Shown here in pieces: positions 26,211 through 34,588 of a stretch of 64,000 bases of DNA. Where the stretch lies: contig NZ_JACHIN010000012.1 in assembly GCF_014203235.1 (NCBI RefSeq), forward strand, positions 85,111 through 149,110, given 5' to 3'. The notes beneath the pieces were generated by a model that saw only the letters and a program-made list of their open reading frames with translations, was not told the origin of the DNA and did not search any database. The translations under genes and the position numbers were made by a program. Source of the DNA: Nonomuraea endophytica (GTDB lineage Bacteria > Actinomycetota > Actinomycetes > Streptosporangiales > Streptosporangiaceae). Within the stretch, counting starts at the first letter, position 1, and each line of letters starts with the position of its first letter.

Positions 26211-26490
26211 CGTCTCCGGCAGCAGCCTGGTGATGGCGACGATCGAGAGCACGGGTATCGCGGCCGCGCCGGCTCCCATCACGACCCGGCCGAGCACGAG
26301 CACGAGGAGATCCGGGGCGAGGGCGCAGATCAGGCTGCCGGCGGCGTACATGAGCAGGGCGAAGACGAACAGCCGCCGCAGGCTGACCCGGTCGGAGACG
26401 CGGCCGTAGAAGGGGATGCCGATCGAGAACATCAGCAGGAAGCCGGTGACAACCCACGCGAGCTCCGCCTCTGCTCGGTCAGCGAGTGGG
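26211..26490 (-). pseudogene. MFS transporter fragment (helices 2-4)
   Basis: One frame reads AELAWVVTGFLLMFSIGIPF, then YGRVSDRVSLRRLFVFALLM and LGRVVMGAGAAAIPVLSI, the typical start of a DHA2-type MFS exporter. The reading stops making sense after AITRLLPE near 26211, where MFS frames normally continue for hundreds of residues. The upstream side runs into the Rrf2 gene. No start codon or first helix is present. It is a decayed relic filling the 26118-26478 gap. Confidence 0.65.
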
Positions 26491-26925
26491 CAACGCGAGT
26501 TCGCGCTCGATGTCCAGCGTCCGCTGGACCAGGTGGGCGATGGTGGTGCGGCCGAGCCTTTCCTCCATGGCCCGCTCCGCGTCCTGGAACTCCACTTCGA
26601 GCAACGCCTGGATGTTGCGCCCCACCTCGCACTGGGAGCTGGGCTCGTGGGGGTGCCGGGACAGGATCGGCCCCGCCTCGACGGCGCGGTAGGCGTCGTA
26701 CAGCGTGATCTCGCGGGCCGGGCGGGCGAGGGACCAGCCGCCGCCGCGCCCCTCGGTGGCCCACACCAGCCCGGCGTCCCGCAGGCTGCCGAGGATGCGG
26801 CGCACGAGAACCGGGTTGCTGGCCAGGCTGTCCGCGATCTCCGCGGAGGTCAGCGTGCGCTCGCCCCAGCGCGCCAACATCGTGAGCGCGTGAATCGCGA
26901 CCGCGCTCCTGCTGCTGAGACCCAC
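26479..26925 (-). CDS. Rrf2-family transcriptional regulator
   Basis: The 148-residue product has an N-terminal winged helix (SSRSAVAIHALTMLARWGER; SLASNPVLVRRILGSLRDAG) and the Rrf2 wing (ATEGRGGGWSLARP). With the GTG start at 26925 (GAAGGGG 5 bases upstream) only one Cys remains (SSQCEVG), so the three-Cys iron-sulfur site of IscR/NsrR is absent. It is more like YwnA-type members. An upstream dyad at 26950 suggests autorepression. Confidence 0.85.
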   Translation of the reverse strand: MGLSSRSAVAIHALTMLARWGERTLTSAEIADSLASNPVLVRRILGSLRDAGLVWATEGRGGGWSLARPAREITLYDAYRAVEAGPILSRHPHEPSSQCEVGRNIQALLEVEFQDAERAMEERLGRTTIAHLVQRTLDIERELALPTR

Positions 26926-26949
26926 CGCCACCCCTTCGCGTCCGTCCGA

Positions 26950-26963
26950 ACTGTAATGACAGT
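26950..26963. promoter_or_regulatory. Candidate Rrf2 operator
   Basis: ACTGT-AATG-ACAGT is a perfect dyad, flanked by AACTG (26949-26953) and CAGTT (26969-26973). It lies just upstream of the Rrf2 start. Confidence 0.55.
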
Positions 26964-27112
26964 AGTTGCAGTTAAGGGTGATCGTCAATCCCCGGAGACG
27001 TGTCAGCGGGGGTGTCAGGGCGGTGACGGCCCGGTATCAGAGCGGTCGGCGAAGGTTGGGGACATGAACAGGCCGGGTCCCACCGGCCACCGACTCCAAG
27101 GAGCACACCATC

Positions 27113-27517
27113 ATGAGCGTCACCTTCTCCGACCAGGACCAGTTCACCCTCCGTCTCGCCGCGTGGGGCGCCGTCTCGCTGATGTCCGCCGCCGGCATCG
27201 CGGACTCGGCCCACAGGGTCGGCACCCACGGCTCCCTCGCGCTGACCTCGGCGACCGGCCCGGTCGGCCACGTGCTCGCCAAGGCGCCCAAGGGCGTGAA
27301 GTACGGCAAGACCGTCGCCGAACTCGCCGACCAGGTGCTTCCCGCCCTGACCGCCGCCATGGCCCTGCTGAAGGAGCAGGCCCCGGCCGAGGCCGACAAC
27401 TTCCGCGGCACCGTCCTCGTCGCCATCGACGCGGCCGCCAGTAGCGGGAAGAGCGAGCCCAGCCCCACGCTGGTCGAGATGGCCCGCAAGATCACCGAAG
27501 CCCTTGACGCCGCCTGA
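27113..27517 (+). CDS. Conserved small protein, unknown function
   Basis: The 134-residue soluble protein has a helical pattern (DQFTLRLAAWGAVSLMSAAG; TVAELADQVLPALTAAMALL). Neither signal peptide nor a recognisable family is seen. The ATG at 27113 follows AAGGAG at 9 bases, a strong initiation site. It is monocistronic, with a GC-rich terminator hairpin 40 bases after the stop. Confidence 0.75.
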   Translation: MSVTFSDQDQFTLRLAAWGAVSLMSAAGIADSAHRVGTHGSLALTSATGPVGHVLAKAPKGVKYGKTVAELADQVLPALTAAMALLKEQAPAEADNFRGTVLVAIDAAASSGKSEPSPTLVEMARKITEALDAA

Positions 27518-27557
27518 TCGGATGTCAGGGAACCCGCAGCTCCGGCCGGTCCTGTCC

Positions 27558-27585
27558 GGCGGCGGCCGTCTACTCGGCCGCCGCC
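27558..27585. terminator. Hairpin terminator
   Basis: GGCGGCGGCC (27558-27567) pairs with GGCCGCCGCC (27576-27585) over an 8-base loop, after the gene at 27113-27517. Confidence 0.7.
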
Positions 27586-27604
27586 GTGACCGCCACCGGC
27601 CGGC

Positions 27605-27700
27605 CGACGACTGAGGCGACGACTGAGCCGACGACGCAGGCGACCACGACTGAGGCGACCACGACTGAGGCGACCACGACTGAGGCGACCACGACTGAGG
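27605..27700. repeat. Minisatellite: three 12-bp plus four 15-bp units
   Basis: Three units close to CGACGACTGAGG (27605-27640) are followed by four identical CGACCACGACTGAGG units (27641-27700). The array ends 13 bases before the ATG of the regulator at 27714, so it occupies its promoter region. No convincing reading frame uses it. Confidence 0.9.
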
Positions 27701-27713
27701 TGACATTGACGGC

Positions 27714-28388
27714 ATGCCAGGACGACGACTGACCCAGCAGGACCGCCAGCGCATCGCGGCCGGGCTCACCGACGGACTCTCCTACCGCGAGATCGCCAGG
27801 CGGCTCGACCGGCCGACCTCGACGATCACCCGGGAGATCGCCCGCAACGGCGGCCACAACGACTACCGCCCCCAGCAGGCGCACCAGGCGTCGATCCAGC
27901 GCGCCCGCCGCGGCACACCGGCACTCCCGCACGCGGCCACGTCACCGATCAGCACGATGGAGCAGGAGACCATCGAGATGGCGGTCAGGGCCGGGATGCC
28001 GAGGACGGCCGCGCACGTGCACCACGACCTGCTGGTGTCCGAGGACGGCAGGCGCACCGCCGCCGAGTTGGCCCGCAGGCTGAAGGTCAGTCCCGCGTCG
28101 ATATCCGTGGCCGTGAACTTCCTGGTCCAGCAGGGCCTCGTCCGCCGCGAGCGCGACCCTCGGCGGCGCCGCGACATCTACGTCATCGACGACGACGTCT
28201 GGTATCACGCGATCATGATCAGCGAGCGGCGGACACTGGAGACGGCCCAGGCCGTGAAGGCGGCGGCCGAGACCTACGGGCTCGACACCCCTGTGGGGCG
28301 GCGCCTGGCCAAGACGGCGGTGTATCTGGAACACGTCAGCCTGGACATCATGGAGTCGGCCGCCCGCTGGCGCACCCTCCTGGCCTGA
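27714..28388 (+). CDS. GbsR/MarR-type regulator with IS30-like N-terminal HTH
   Basis: The product is 224 residues. Residues about 1-60 match the HTH_38 domain of IS30-type transposases (RLTQQDRQRIAAGLTDGLSY; DRPTSTITREIARNGG). Residues about 80-165 form a MarR/GbsR winged helix (RTAAELARRLKVSPASISVA; VRRERDPRRRRDIYVI). The two-HTH design occurs in actinobacterial regulators and is not a transposase, since no DDE region is present. A tandem-repeat array lies in its upstream region. Confidence 0.85.
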   Translation: MPGRRLTQQDRQRIAAGLTDGLSYREIARRLDRPTSTITREIARNGGHNDYRPQQAHQASIQRARRGTPALPHAATSPISTMEQETIEMAVRAGMPRTAAHVHHDLLVSEDGRRTAAELARRLKVSPASISVAVNFLVQQGLVRRERDPRRRRDIYVIDDDVWYHAIMISERRTLETAQAVKAAAETYGLDTPVGRRLAKTAVYLEHVSLDIMESAARWRTLLA

Positions 28389-28400
28389 CGGCGCGTCCGC

Positions 28401-30782
28401 CTATCGCAGCGTCAGCTGGCGGGTGATCGACGGGTCGGTGATGGCCCGGTCGTCGGAGAGCAGGAACGCCTTGGACAGGATGACCGAGAGCATCCCGCCC
28501 TCTTCCTCGAACGGCAGGAAGACCGACGCGTCGTGGTGGCCGGGCCCCGGGACGATGCACAGGTACGCGTCGTCGGGTTCCATCAGGATGTTGCCCGAGC
28601 CCAGATGGATTCGGTAAGTGCGCAGGTCACCGCATACACGCAGGAAGCGTTCGCCCACCTCCAGCCGGTCGGCGATCTTCAGCCGGGGGACCAGGCGCAG
28701 CAGCGCGTCCCGCCGCGTCCTGGCGCTCTCGCTCAGCTCTCCGAAGCCGAAGTCGTGCCAGTATTCCTCGTGCCCGCCGATCGCCTCCTGGTCGAGCCCG
28801 ACGGAGGCGACGCCCACGGCCAGATCGGCGTCGCGCAGGATCTCCGACAGCACCAGCGGCGGCACCTCCGCCAGCGACACCGGCACGTCATCATGAAATA
28901 TCCGGATCTGCTCGCTGGCGCAGTACGACGCGGTGTCCCACCCGTCCTCGTCCGGATCGCCTACGACATACATGCCCCACCGCGCCACGAACCCGGACAG
29001 CTCCTTGGCCGCCTCCCCTTGGTCGCCGCCGCACTCGTAGTCCCAGTGGCCGATGGCGAGACCCGTCCAGCCGCGCTGGTTGAGCAGCGCCTTGGCCTGG
29101 CCGTAGCGCAGGACGTGCCCGGCGAACCGGCCGGAGTAGGTGCCCGTCAGCTCCTCCGCCGGCGTCAGCAGATAAACCTCACGAAACGCCTGCTTGTACG
29201 GCTGCCGCACCCCGCCGTCAAGCAGATGGTCGCGCCAGCCCCGCACCTCGTCGGCCGACTCCCTGATCGGATGCCAGAGCTGGATCGGGCTGTCATCCGA
29301 AGGCCGGACGACCCGCCCGGCCGGATCGGTCAGCGCCCACCCGCCGCCGGTCCGCACCGGAAGCCCCGAGGCTCCCTGCGGGATCTGCCAGATCAGCGAA
29401 CGTGCGTACGCCCCGGTGACCGGGTGGTCGAGGAAGAACTCGCAGACCTGATCCCAGCGCCACCTGCGCTCGTCGGTCAGGGCGCGCTCCAGCCGGAAAC
29501 GTTCGGCGGGCAGCACCTGCTTGAGCTCCTTCAGGCTCGCCTTGAGCGCGGCCAGCTCTGGCGTCTTCCTGACGGCCTGTGGCGCCGCCTTGACCGGCTT
29601 GCCCGCGGCGTTGAAGAACTGCAGCCCGGGGCCGTCGACGCTCAGCCGTACCAGGAAATCTCCGATCTTGTCCTCCCGCACCCCGTCGGGCCCGAGCCCG
29701 AACGTCGGGACGGTGCGGTCGAGGAGTTGCTCGGTGCTCAGCCCCGCCTGCTCGGCCACGGCGTCGAGCGTGCGCGCGACGTTGGCCAGCACGGACTTCT
29801 TGCGCACCTTCGTCTGGAGCCTGGCCAGGGCGGGGACGGTGTCCAGCCCGCCGCGGCGGGCCAGGACGTTGACGGCGGCGTTGGCCAGCATCTCGCTGCG
29901 GCAGTTGGCGCCGGTGCCGCCGAGGCCGACGCCGCAGGTCAGCGCCAGGTCGCCGAGAACCTGCGTGATCCACGGCTCGTCGATCAGCTCGCAGGTCCAC
30001 ACCATGCCGCGCACCGGAACGGACGTGAACTGGTGCAGGAAGGTCACCCCGTAGCTGTTGTCGGCCCGCCCCTCCCGATGGGTGGCCACCAGGGCGAGGA
30101 TCTCCCTGACCAGCGCCCCGACCTGCGGAGTCAGGAGAGCACGCGCGGTCGTCAGCCATCGCGCGCTGACCTTGGACGACCGGGCGGTGGCCCAGTGGCG
30201 CAGCAGCGGCAGGACGGCCGGGTCGGCCAGGCGCTCGCCGAACTCCTCGGCCAGCGCGACGGCGATCGGATCACAGTCCCAGATGAGGTTGCGCACGATT
30301 CCGGCCGGCCCGTGCTCGGCCGGTTCGGTGAGCACCTCCTCGAGCTCCTCGTGCAGAACCTCCCACACCGGCCGGTGATAGCGCCGGAACCACTCGACGG
30401 CCCACACCAGGAGGTCGCGCCGCTCGGAGTAGCCGAGCGTGCGGATCGCGGCCAGCGGGATCCGGTAGAGCTCCCGGTAGTTGGTGTGCCCCCAGGTCAT
30501 CAGCCCGTTCGCGACGTCCCAGAGTAAGTGCACGTCCTGCGCGGTCCAGGGCGTCTCGCTCTCGGCGACCTCCTTTGCCGTGCGCAATACGTCGGCGGGG
30601 TAATCGTGCCCGCCGTCGTACCCGAGGCCGAGCCGTAGCTGAGCCCACATCCCGAACACGGCCTGCTCACCCGCGCGCGGCTGCTCGCCCGCGTCGAGAC
30701 GGGCCAAATTCGCCCGCACGGCCTCATCGACGTTGCGGAACAGGGACGCGTACGCCGGCGGGAAGTGATCCAGGACGCCCAT
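28401..30782 (-). CDS. DUF4132-containing protein
   Basis: The 793-residue soluble protein ends in a DUF4132 domain (RRWRWDQVCEFFLDHPVTG; LIWQIPQG; VYLLTPAEE). The N-terminal 450 residues look like helical HEAT-type repeats. DUF4132 proteins (including MolR-like ones) have no established activity. The ATG at 30782 starts one base after the stop of the ubiquitin-like gene and uses its GGGGG as a ribosome site, so the two are tightly coupled. Longer frames upstream overlap that gene and are rejected. Confidence 0.82.
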   Translation of the reverse strand: MGVLDHFPPAYASLFRNVDEAVRANLARLDAGEQPRAGEQAVFGMWAQLRLGLGYDGGHDYPADVLRTAKEVAESETPWTAQDVHLLWDVANGLMTWGHTNYRELYRIPLAAIRTLGYSERRDLLVWAVEWFRRYHRPVWEVLHEELEEVLTEPAEHGPAGIVRNLIWDCDPIAVALAEEFGERLADPAVLPLLRHWATARSSKVSARWLTTARALLTPQVGALVREILALVATHREGRADNSYGVTFLHQFTSVPVRGMVWTCELIDEPWITQVLGDLALTCGVGLGGTGANCRSEMLANAAVNVLARRGGLDTVPALARLQTKVRKKSVLANVARTLDAVAEQAGLSTEQLLDRTVPTFGLGPDGVREDKIGDFLVRLSVDGPGLQFFNAAGKPVKAAPQAVRKTPELAALKASLKELKQVLPAERFRLERALTDERRWRWDQVCEFFLDHPVTGAYARSLIWQIPQGASGLPVRTGGGWALTDPAGRVVRPSDDSPIQLWHPIRESADEVRGWRDHLLDGGVRQPYKQAFREVYLLTPAEELTGTYSGRFAGHVLRYGQAKALLNQRGWTGLAIGHWDYECGGDQGEAAKELSGFVARWGMYVVGDPDEDGWDTASYCASEQIRIFHDDVPVSLAEVPPLVLSEILRDADLAVGVASVGLDQEAIGGHEEYWHDFGFGELSESARTRRDALLRLVPRLKIADRLEVGERFLRVCGDLRTYRIHLGSGNILMEPDDAYLCIVPGPGHHDASVFLPFEEEGGMLSVILSKAFLLSDDRAITDPSITRQLTLR

Positions 30783-30783
30783 G

Positions 30784-31143
30784 TCAGCCCCCCACCAGCG
30801 TGACGAGCTTGATGAACGACACCACCGGATCGACCCGCAGGTCGATCGTCTCGGCCAGATCCTCGATCTGCCGGTCGCCGACCAGGAGCAGGAACCCGTT
30901 GCGCCCGAAGGCCCGCTCGGCGATGTCGGCCTGCCGCTCCCAGTCGACGCGGCGCGTAGTGTCGGCGGGACGGACCAGGCCGTCGAACCGGGCGGAAGGG
31001 GCCGCGTTGTGGCGGGCCACCTCCTCACGCACGCGCAGCCGGACGAGCTCGCGGGCGGTGATGATCTCCGGCAGGTCGGGCAGCGCGAACTCGGCTAACG
31101 CCTTGCCGGTCGCGGTCTCATCGCGAAAGGTGACGGTGGGCAT
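30784..31143 (-). CDS. Predicted beta-grasp/ubiquitin-like protein with C-terminal Gly-Gly
   Basis: The product is 119 residues. The start VTFRDETATGKALAEFALP looks like strands 1-2 of a beta-grasp fold, followed by a helix (ITARELVRLRVREEV). After a charged insert the end reads FLLLVGDRQIEDLAETI and FIKLVTLVGG, closely resembling the last strands of ubiquitin (LIFAGKQLEDGRTL; LVLRLRGG) or MoaD/ThiS. The stop codon follows the Gly-Gly directly, so no processing would be needed to expose it. It overlaps the upstream membrane gene by 26 bases and is one base from DUF4132. No E1, E2 or JAB gene is nearby. Fold assignment is by eye. Confidence 0.55.
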   Translation of the reverse strand: MPTVTFRDETATGKALAEFALPDLPEIITARELVRLRVREEVARHNAAPSARFDGLVRPADTTRRVDWERQADIAERAFGRNGFLLLVGDRQIEDLAETIDLRVDPVVSFIKLVTLVGG

Positions 31144-32587
31144 GTGTCAGAGGTACCACCGCCCACCGACAAGATCGGTGAGCCAGCCAAAGCACGAGGG
31201 CGGCATATCCACAGATGACCGCCAACCCCGCCCAGGGGGGAAGCGGGTGGTACCCGCCGAGCAGCGACCGGTCCACATCCAGGTGCGCGAACGTGGGGAC
31301 GCTCTGCGTGATCGCGAACCCGGCCGCCGGAGTGACCATCAGCAGCCACGGCACCAGCCCCGCGCTCGCCAGCAGATACGGCACCGCCACCAGCGCGACG
31401 GCCAGCCCGACGGCGACGACGGCCCGCTTGACCAGCGCGGCGAGGCCAAGCGCCAGCACCGCGGCGGCGGCGGTCAGCGCCGCGTAGCCGGCGATCACCC
31501 GGAGCTCGGTGGCCGGGGTGATCGGCTGGATCGGGTTCTGGTTGGCCCGCATCAGCGCCAGCCCGCCGGACACCACGACACCCGAGGTCACCAGCCCGGT
31601 CACGAACGCCACCGCGCCCACCACCACGGCCCCGGCCCCCAGAGTGCCCGGCCCGCGCCGGTGATCCGCGGTGAAGAACGTGACCGCCACCACCATCACC
31701 AGGACCAGCCCGGCGACCCCGCCCAGCAGGGTGAGATCGGCGCGCAGGCCGCCCGTCATGACCGCGGGCCCGATGTCGCCGCCCCCGCTCACGACGACCT
31801 TGCCGCCCGACTCGACGGCCTGCCCCGGGTGGTGCGGTGTGCCGTCGGGCCTCAGGGCGAGGCCGACGTCGTCGTGACGCCAGGAACCGTTCGCGCCCCG
31901 CAGGGCGATCTGGTCGAAGGTGGCGGTGGCCTGGGCGAAGCGGGCGGTCATGTCCGTCAACGCGCTGGGTGAGGCGGCGAAGAGCCCGAACTCGACCGTC
32001 TGCGGCAGTCCGGCGAGCGTGACCGTGCTGACCTCGGTCCACGTCCTGCCGTCGGCCGACTCGTGGCCGGTGATGGTGTCGCCCGCCCTGGTCAGCCGCA
32101 GCCACCGCGGGCCGTCGACGGGACCGCCGGCCACGTCGTGGGTGTAGTTGTGCTGCATCCGCACGCCGTGACTGCCGGTGATCATGACCGCGGCGTACGG
32201 CGTGCCCTGCGTGAGGCTCGGCCGGAGGAGCAGCCCGGCCTTCGCCCATGGCACCACCACGCCTTCCTTGACGTTGCGCACCCCCGGCACGGCGTCCGGC
32301 AGCCGGATCTGGCCGGTCATGTCCGATACGCGGGCGGTGATGCTGCCGTCTCCCTTGAGTGGCTGGTGGACGAAGTAGTACTTGTCCGCGACCGCCGTAC
32401 CGTCTGGTCCCAGCAGTGGCGCGGGGCAGGGGCCTTCGCCCTTGGCGGTCACGCAGCCCGTGCGGGCGCTTCCGGTGATCAGCAGTCCGAGCGACACGGT
32501 GACCAGCACCGAGGCCACCATGCCGAGCACCCAGCCGCGCCCGGTCCTGAACCTGGTCCACTCCGCGCTCAGCGTCGTTCTGTCCAT
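31118..32587 (-). CDS. ABC-2-type permease with extracytoplasmic LamG/DUF1349-like domain
   Basis: The product is 489 residues. The start MDRTTLSAEWTRFRTGRGW is typical of ABC-2 permeases, with membrane helix 1 at about 18-40. A large outside domain (about 45-265) has the jelly-roll signature WLRLTRAGDTITGHESADGR, as in DUF1349/LamG-like folds. Five to six further helices follow. No ATPase gene adjoins it, so its partner is elsewhere. ATG 32587 is chosen over a longer frame. It may be the first gene of a minus-strand run with the ubiquitin-like and DUF4132 genes. Confidence 0.72.
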   Translation of the reverse strand: MDRTTLSAEWTRFRTGRGWVLGMVASVLVTVSLGLLITGSARTGCVTAKGEGPCPAPLLGPDGTAVADKYYFVHQPLKGDGSITARVSDMTGQIRLPDAVPGVRNVKEGVVVPWAKAGLLLRPSLTQGTPYAAVMITGSHGVRMQHNYTHDVAGGPVDGPRWLRLTRAGDTITGHESADGRTWTEVSTVTLAGLPQTVEFGLFAASPSALTDMTARFAQATATFDQIALRGANGSWRHDDVGLALRPDGTPHHPGQAVESGGKVVVSGGGDIGPAVMTGGLRADLTLLGGVAGLVLVMVVAVTFFTADHRRGPGTLGAGAVVVGAVAFVTGLVTSGVVVSGGLALMRANQNPIQPITPATELRVIAGYAALTAAAAVLALGLAALVKRAVVAVGLAVALVAVPYLLASAGLVPWLLMVTPAAGFAITQSVPTFAHLDVDRSLLGGYHPLPPWAGLAVICGYAALVLWLAHRSCRWAVVPLTHAHRHLSR

Positions 32588-32653
32588 GGCGCCGTTTGTA
32601 CGCCGAAGGTGATGACACCGGCCCAACGCCGCCTGTTATGCGGCTGTCATGTG

Positions 32654-32666
32654 GAATGCGGCATTC
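32654..32666. promoter_or_regulatory. 13-bp palindrome in divergent promoter region
   Basis: GAATGC-G-GCATTC lies between the permease gene (minus) and the kinase gene (plus), 8 bases before the kinase start. It could be an operator for the OmpR-type regulator encoded next. Confidence 0.45.
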
Positions 32667-32674
32667 TGGGCAGG

Positions 32675-33769
32675 GTGAAGAGCACGCCGATGGCCGGCCT
32701 GCGACGACGGCCCGCCATCCGCATGCGCATGGCGTTGTCGTACTGGGGACTGTTCGTCGCCTCCGGCGCCGTCCTGCTGATCCTGACGGTCGGGCTGTGG
32801 CAGGGCCAGACGACGACCACCGTCCACGTCCCCGGCACGCGGGCCGTCACCACCCACAGCTCCGACCTCGGCAAGCTGCTCACCGTGGCCGGTGTGGCCC
32901 TGGCCGTCATGGCGGTGGTCTCGCTGCTGTTCGGCTGGCTGGTGGCGGGCCGTTTCCTGGCGCCCATCCGTGCGATCACCACCACCGCGCGCCGGATCTC
33001 CGCCACCAACCTGCACGAACGCCTCAGCCTGCAGGGCCCCGACGACGACCTGAAAGAGCTGGCCGACACGTTCGACGAGTTGCTGGCCAGGCTGGAGCGG
33101 TCGTTCGAGTCCGAGCGCCGCTTCGCCGCCAGCGCCTCCCACGAACTGCGCACCCCGATGACCACCATGCGGGTATGGCTGGACGTGGCCATGGCCAAAC
33201 CCGGCCCGCTGCCCCCGCAGCTCGTCAGCCTCGGCGACCGGATCCGCGACGAACTCGACCATGTCGACGCGCTCCTGGAAAGCCTCCTCATCCTCGCCCG
33301 CACCCAGCAAGGCCCGTCCGACGACCGCTCCCGCGTCGCCCTCAGCACCCTCACGGCAGCCGCCCTTCAACGGCACGCCGACACCATCGCGGCTCTTCCG
33401 CTCCACGTCGACCACCGCCCCGGCCCGCAGGTCTGGGTCACCGGCAGCGAAACCCTGCTCACCCGCATGATCGGGAACGTCGTCGACAACGCGGTCCGGC
33501 ACAACACGCCGGGCGGCTGGATCCGCGTCACCACCGAGCAGGCCCGCCTCGTCATCGAGAACACCGGAACCGTCCTCACCCCCGAAGACCTGGGCCAGTT
33601 GACCGAGCCCTTCCGCCGCCCGGACGCCGAACGCACCGGTACCGGCCTCGGACTGTCCATCGTCAAGGCGATCGCCGAGGCCCACAACGGCGCCCTCAGC
33701 CTGTACGCCCGCCCCGCCGGCGGCCTCCGCCTGGTCATCACCCTGCCCTTCGCCGGGGACGACGCATGA
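32675..33769 (+). CDS. Two-component sensor histidine kinase
   Basis: The 364-residue product has two membrane helices (about 14-38 and 68-92) bounding a short outside loop, then HAMP (ISATNLHERLSLQGPDDDLK), the dimerisation/His motif SASHELRTPMT, and an HATPase domain with NVVDNAVRH and GTGLGLSIV. This is a classical OmpR-paired kinase. I chose GTG 32675; an ATG at 32690 would remove five residues. It overlaps the response regulator by 4 bases. Confidence 0.92.
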   Translation: MKSTPMAGLRRRPAIRMRMALSYWGLFVASGAVLLILTVGLWQGQTTTTVHVPGTRAVTTHSSDLGKLLTVAGVALAVMAVVSLLFGWLVAGRFLAPIRAITTTARRISATNLHERLSLQGPDDDLKELADTFDELLARLERSFESERRFAASASHELRTPMTTMRVWLDVAMAKPGPLPPQLVSLGDRIRDELDHVDALLESLLILARTQQGPSDDRSRVALSTLTAAALQRHADTIAALPLHVDHRPGPQVWVTGSETLLTRMIGNVVDNAVRHNTPGGWIRVTTEQARLVIENTGTVLTPEDLGQLTEPFRRPDAERTGTGLGLSIVKAIAEAHNGALSLYARPAGGLRLVITLPFAGDDA

Positions 33770-34452
33770 GAATCCTGGTCGTCGAAGACTCAAGGGCGCT
33801 GGCCGACGGCATCGCCGAAGGGCTGCGTGACCAGGGCATGGCCGTGGACATCGCCTACGACGGGCGGGAGGCGGCCGCCAAGCTCGACCTCAACCCCTAC
33901 CAGGTCGTCGTCCTCGACCGCGACCTGCCCGGCCTGCACGGCGACACGCTGTGCCGGATGATCGCCGACAGCGGCAACTCCGCCATGGTGCTCATGCTGA
34001 CCGCGGCAGGCACCCCGGGCGACCGGGTCACCGGCCTCAGCCTCGGGGCCGACGACTACCTGCCCAAGCCGTTCCACTTCCCCGAACTCGTGCTCAGGAT
34101 CCGCGCCCTGGCCCGCCGCCAGCCCGCCGCCCGCTCCAGGATCTACCGCGCGGCGGGCATCGAGCTCGACACCCTGCGCCACACCGCCGCCCGCGACGGC
34201 CGCCCGCTCAACCTGTCGGCCAGGGAGTTCGCCGTGCTGGAGTCGCTCATGCGCGCGCACCCCGCCGTCCTGTCCGCCGAGGACCTCCTCGAACAGGCCT
34301 GGGACGAGCACGCCGACCCCTTCTCCAACGTCGTCCCCGTCACCGTCGGCAGGCTCCGCCGCAAACTCGGCGAACCCCCGGTCATCGGCACCGTCCCCAA
34401 CGTCGGCTACCGCATCATGGACGACCCGGATCCAGGCGCGACCGGCCTCTGA
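33766..34452 (+). CDS. OmpR-family response regulator
   Basis: The 228-residue product has a receiver domain (ILVVEDS at the start, phospho-acceptor Asp in VVVLDRDLPG, Lys in LPKPF) and a C-terminal winged helix (LNLSAREFAVLESL; VVPVTVGRLRRKLG). It forms a pair with the kinase just upstream (ATGA overlap). The targets are unknown; the adjacent ABC permease and the secreted hydrolase downstream are candidates. Confidence 0.93.
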   Translation: MRILVVEDSRALADGIAEGLRDQGMAVDIAYDGREAAAKLDLNPYQVVVLDRDLPGLHGDTLCRMIADSGNSAMVLMLTAAGTPGDRVTGLSLGADDYLPKPFHFPELVLRIRALARRQPAARSRIYRAAGIELDTLRHTAARDGRPLNLSAREFAVLESLMRAHPAVLSAEDLLEQAWDEHADPFSNVVPVTVGRLRRKLGEPPVIGTVPNVGYRIMDDPDPGATGL

Positions 34453-34509
34453 CCGACGTGCCCGCGCCCGGACGATCAAGCGGACCGGCGAAAGGTTCAT
34501 GGTGGTTTG

Positions 34510-34557
34510 TCGGCTTCATGATGAGGTCATGGGTCCTTGGTGACCCCGTCTCTGTCT
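34510..34557 (+). promoter_or_regulatory. 48-bp shared promoter element (copy A)
   Basis: It contains the dyad ATGAT-GAG-GTCAT (34519-34531) and ends GTCTCTGTC. It has the same length, and roughly 80% identity by eye, as the element at 49592-49639 (minus strand). Both lie 31-32 bases before the start codon they serve. Confidence 0.7.
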
Positions 34558-34588
34558 CGCTGACCTGCGCGTCGGCAGAGTCGAAGGC

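Noticed and set aside
27605..27700. CRISPR-like array
   Set aside because: Units are 12-15 bp with no spacers and no cas genes nearby; it is a plain tandem repeat.
27714..28388. IS30 transposase fragment
   Set aside because: Only the HTH resembles IS30; the rest is a complete MarR/GbsR winged helix and the DDE domain is absent without signs of truncation.
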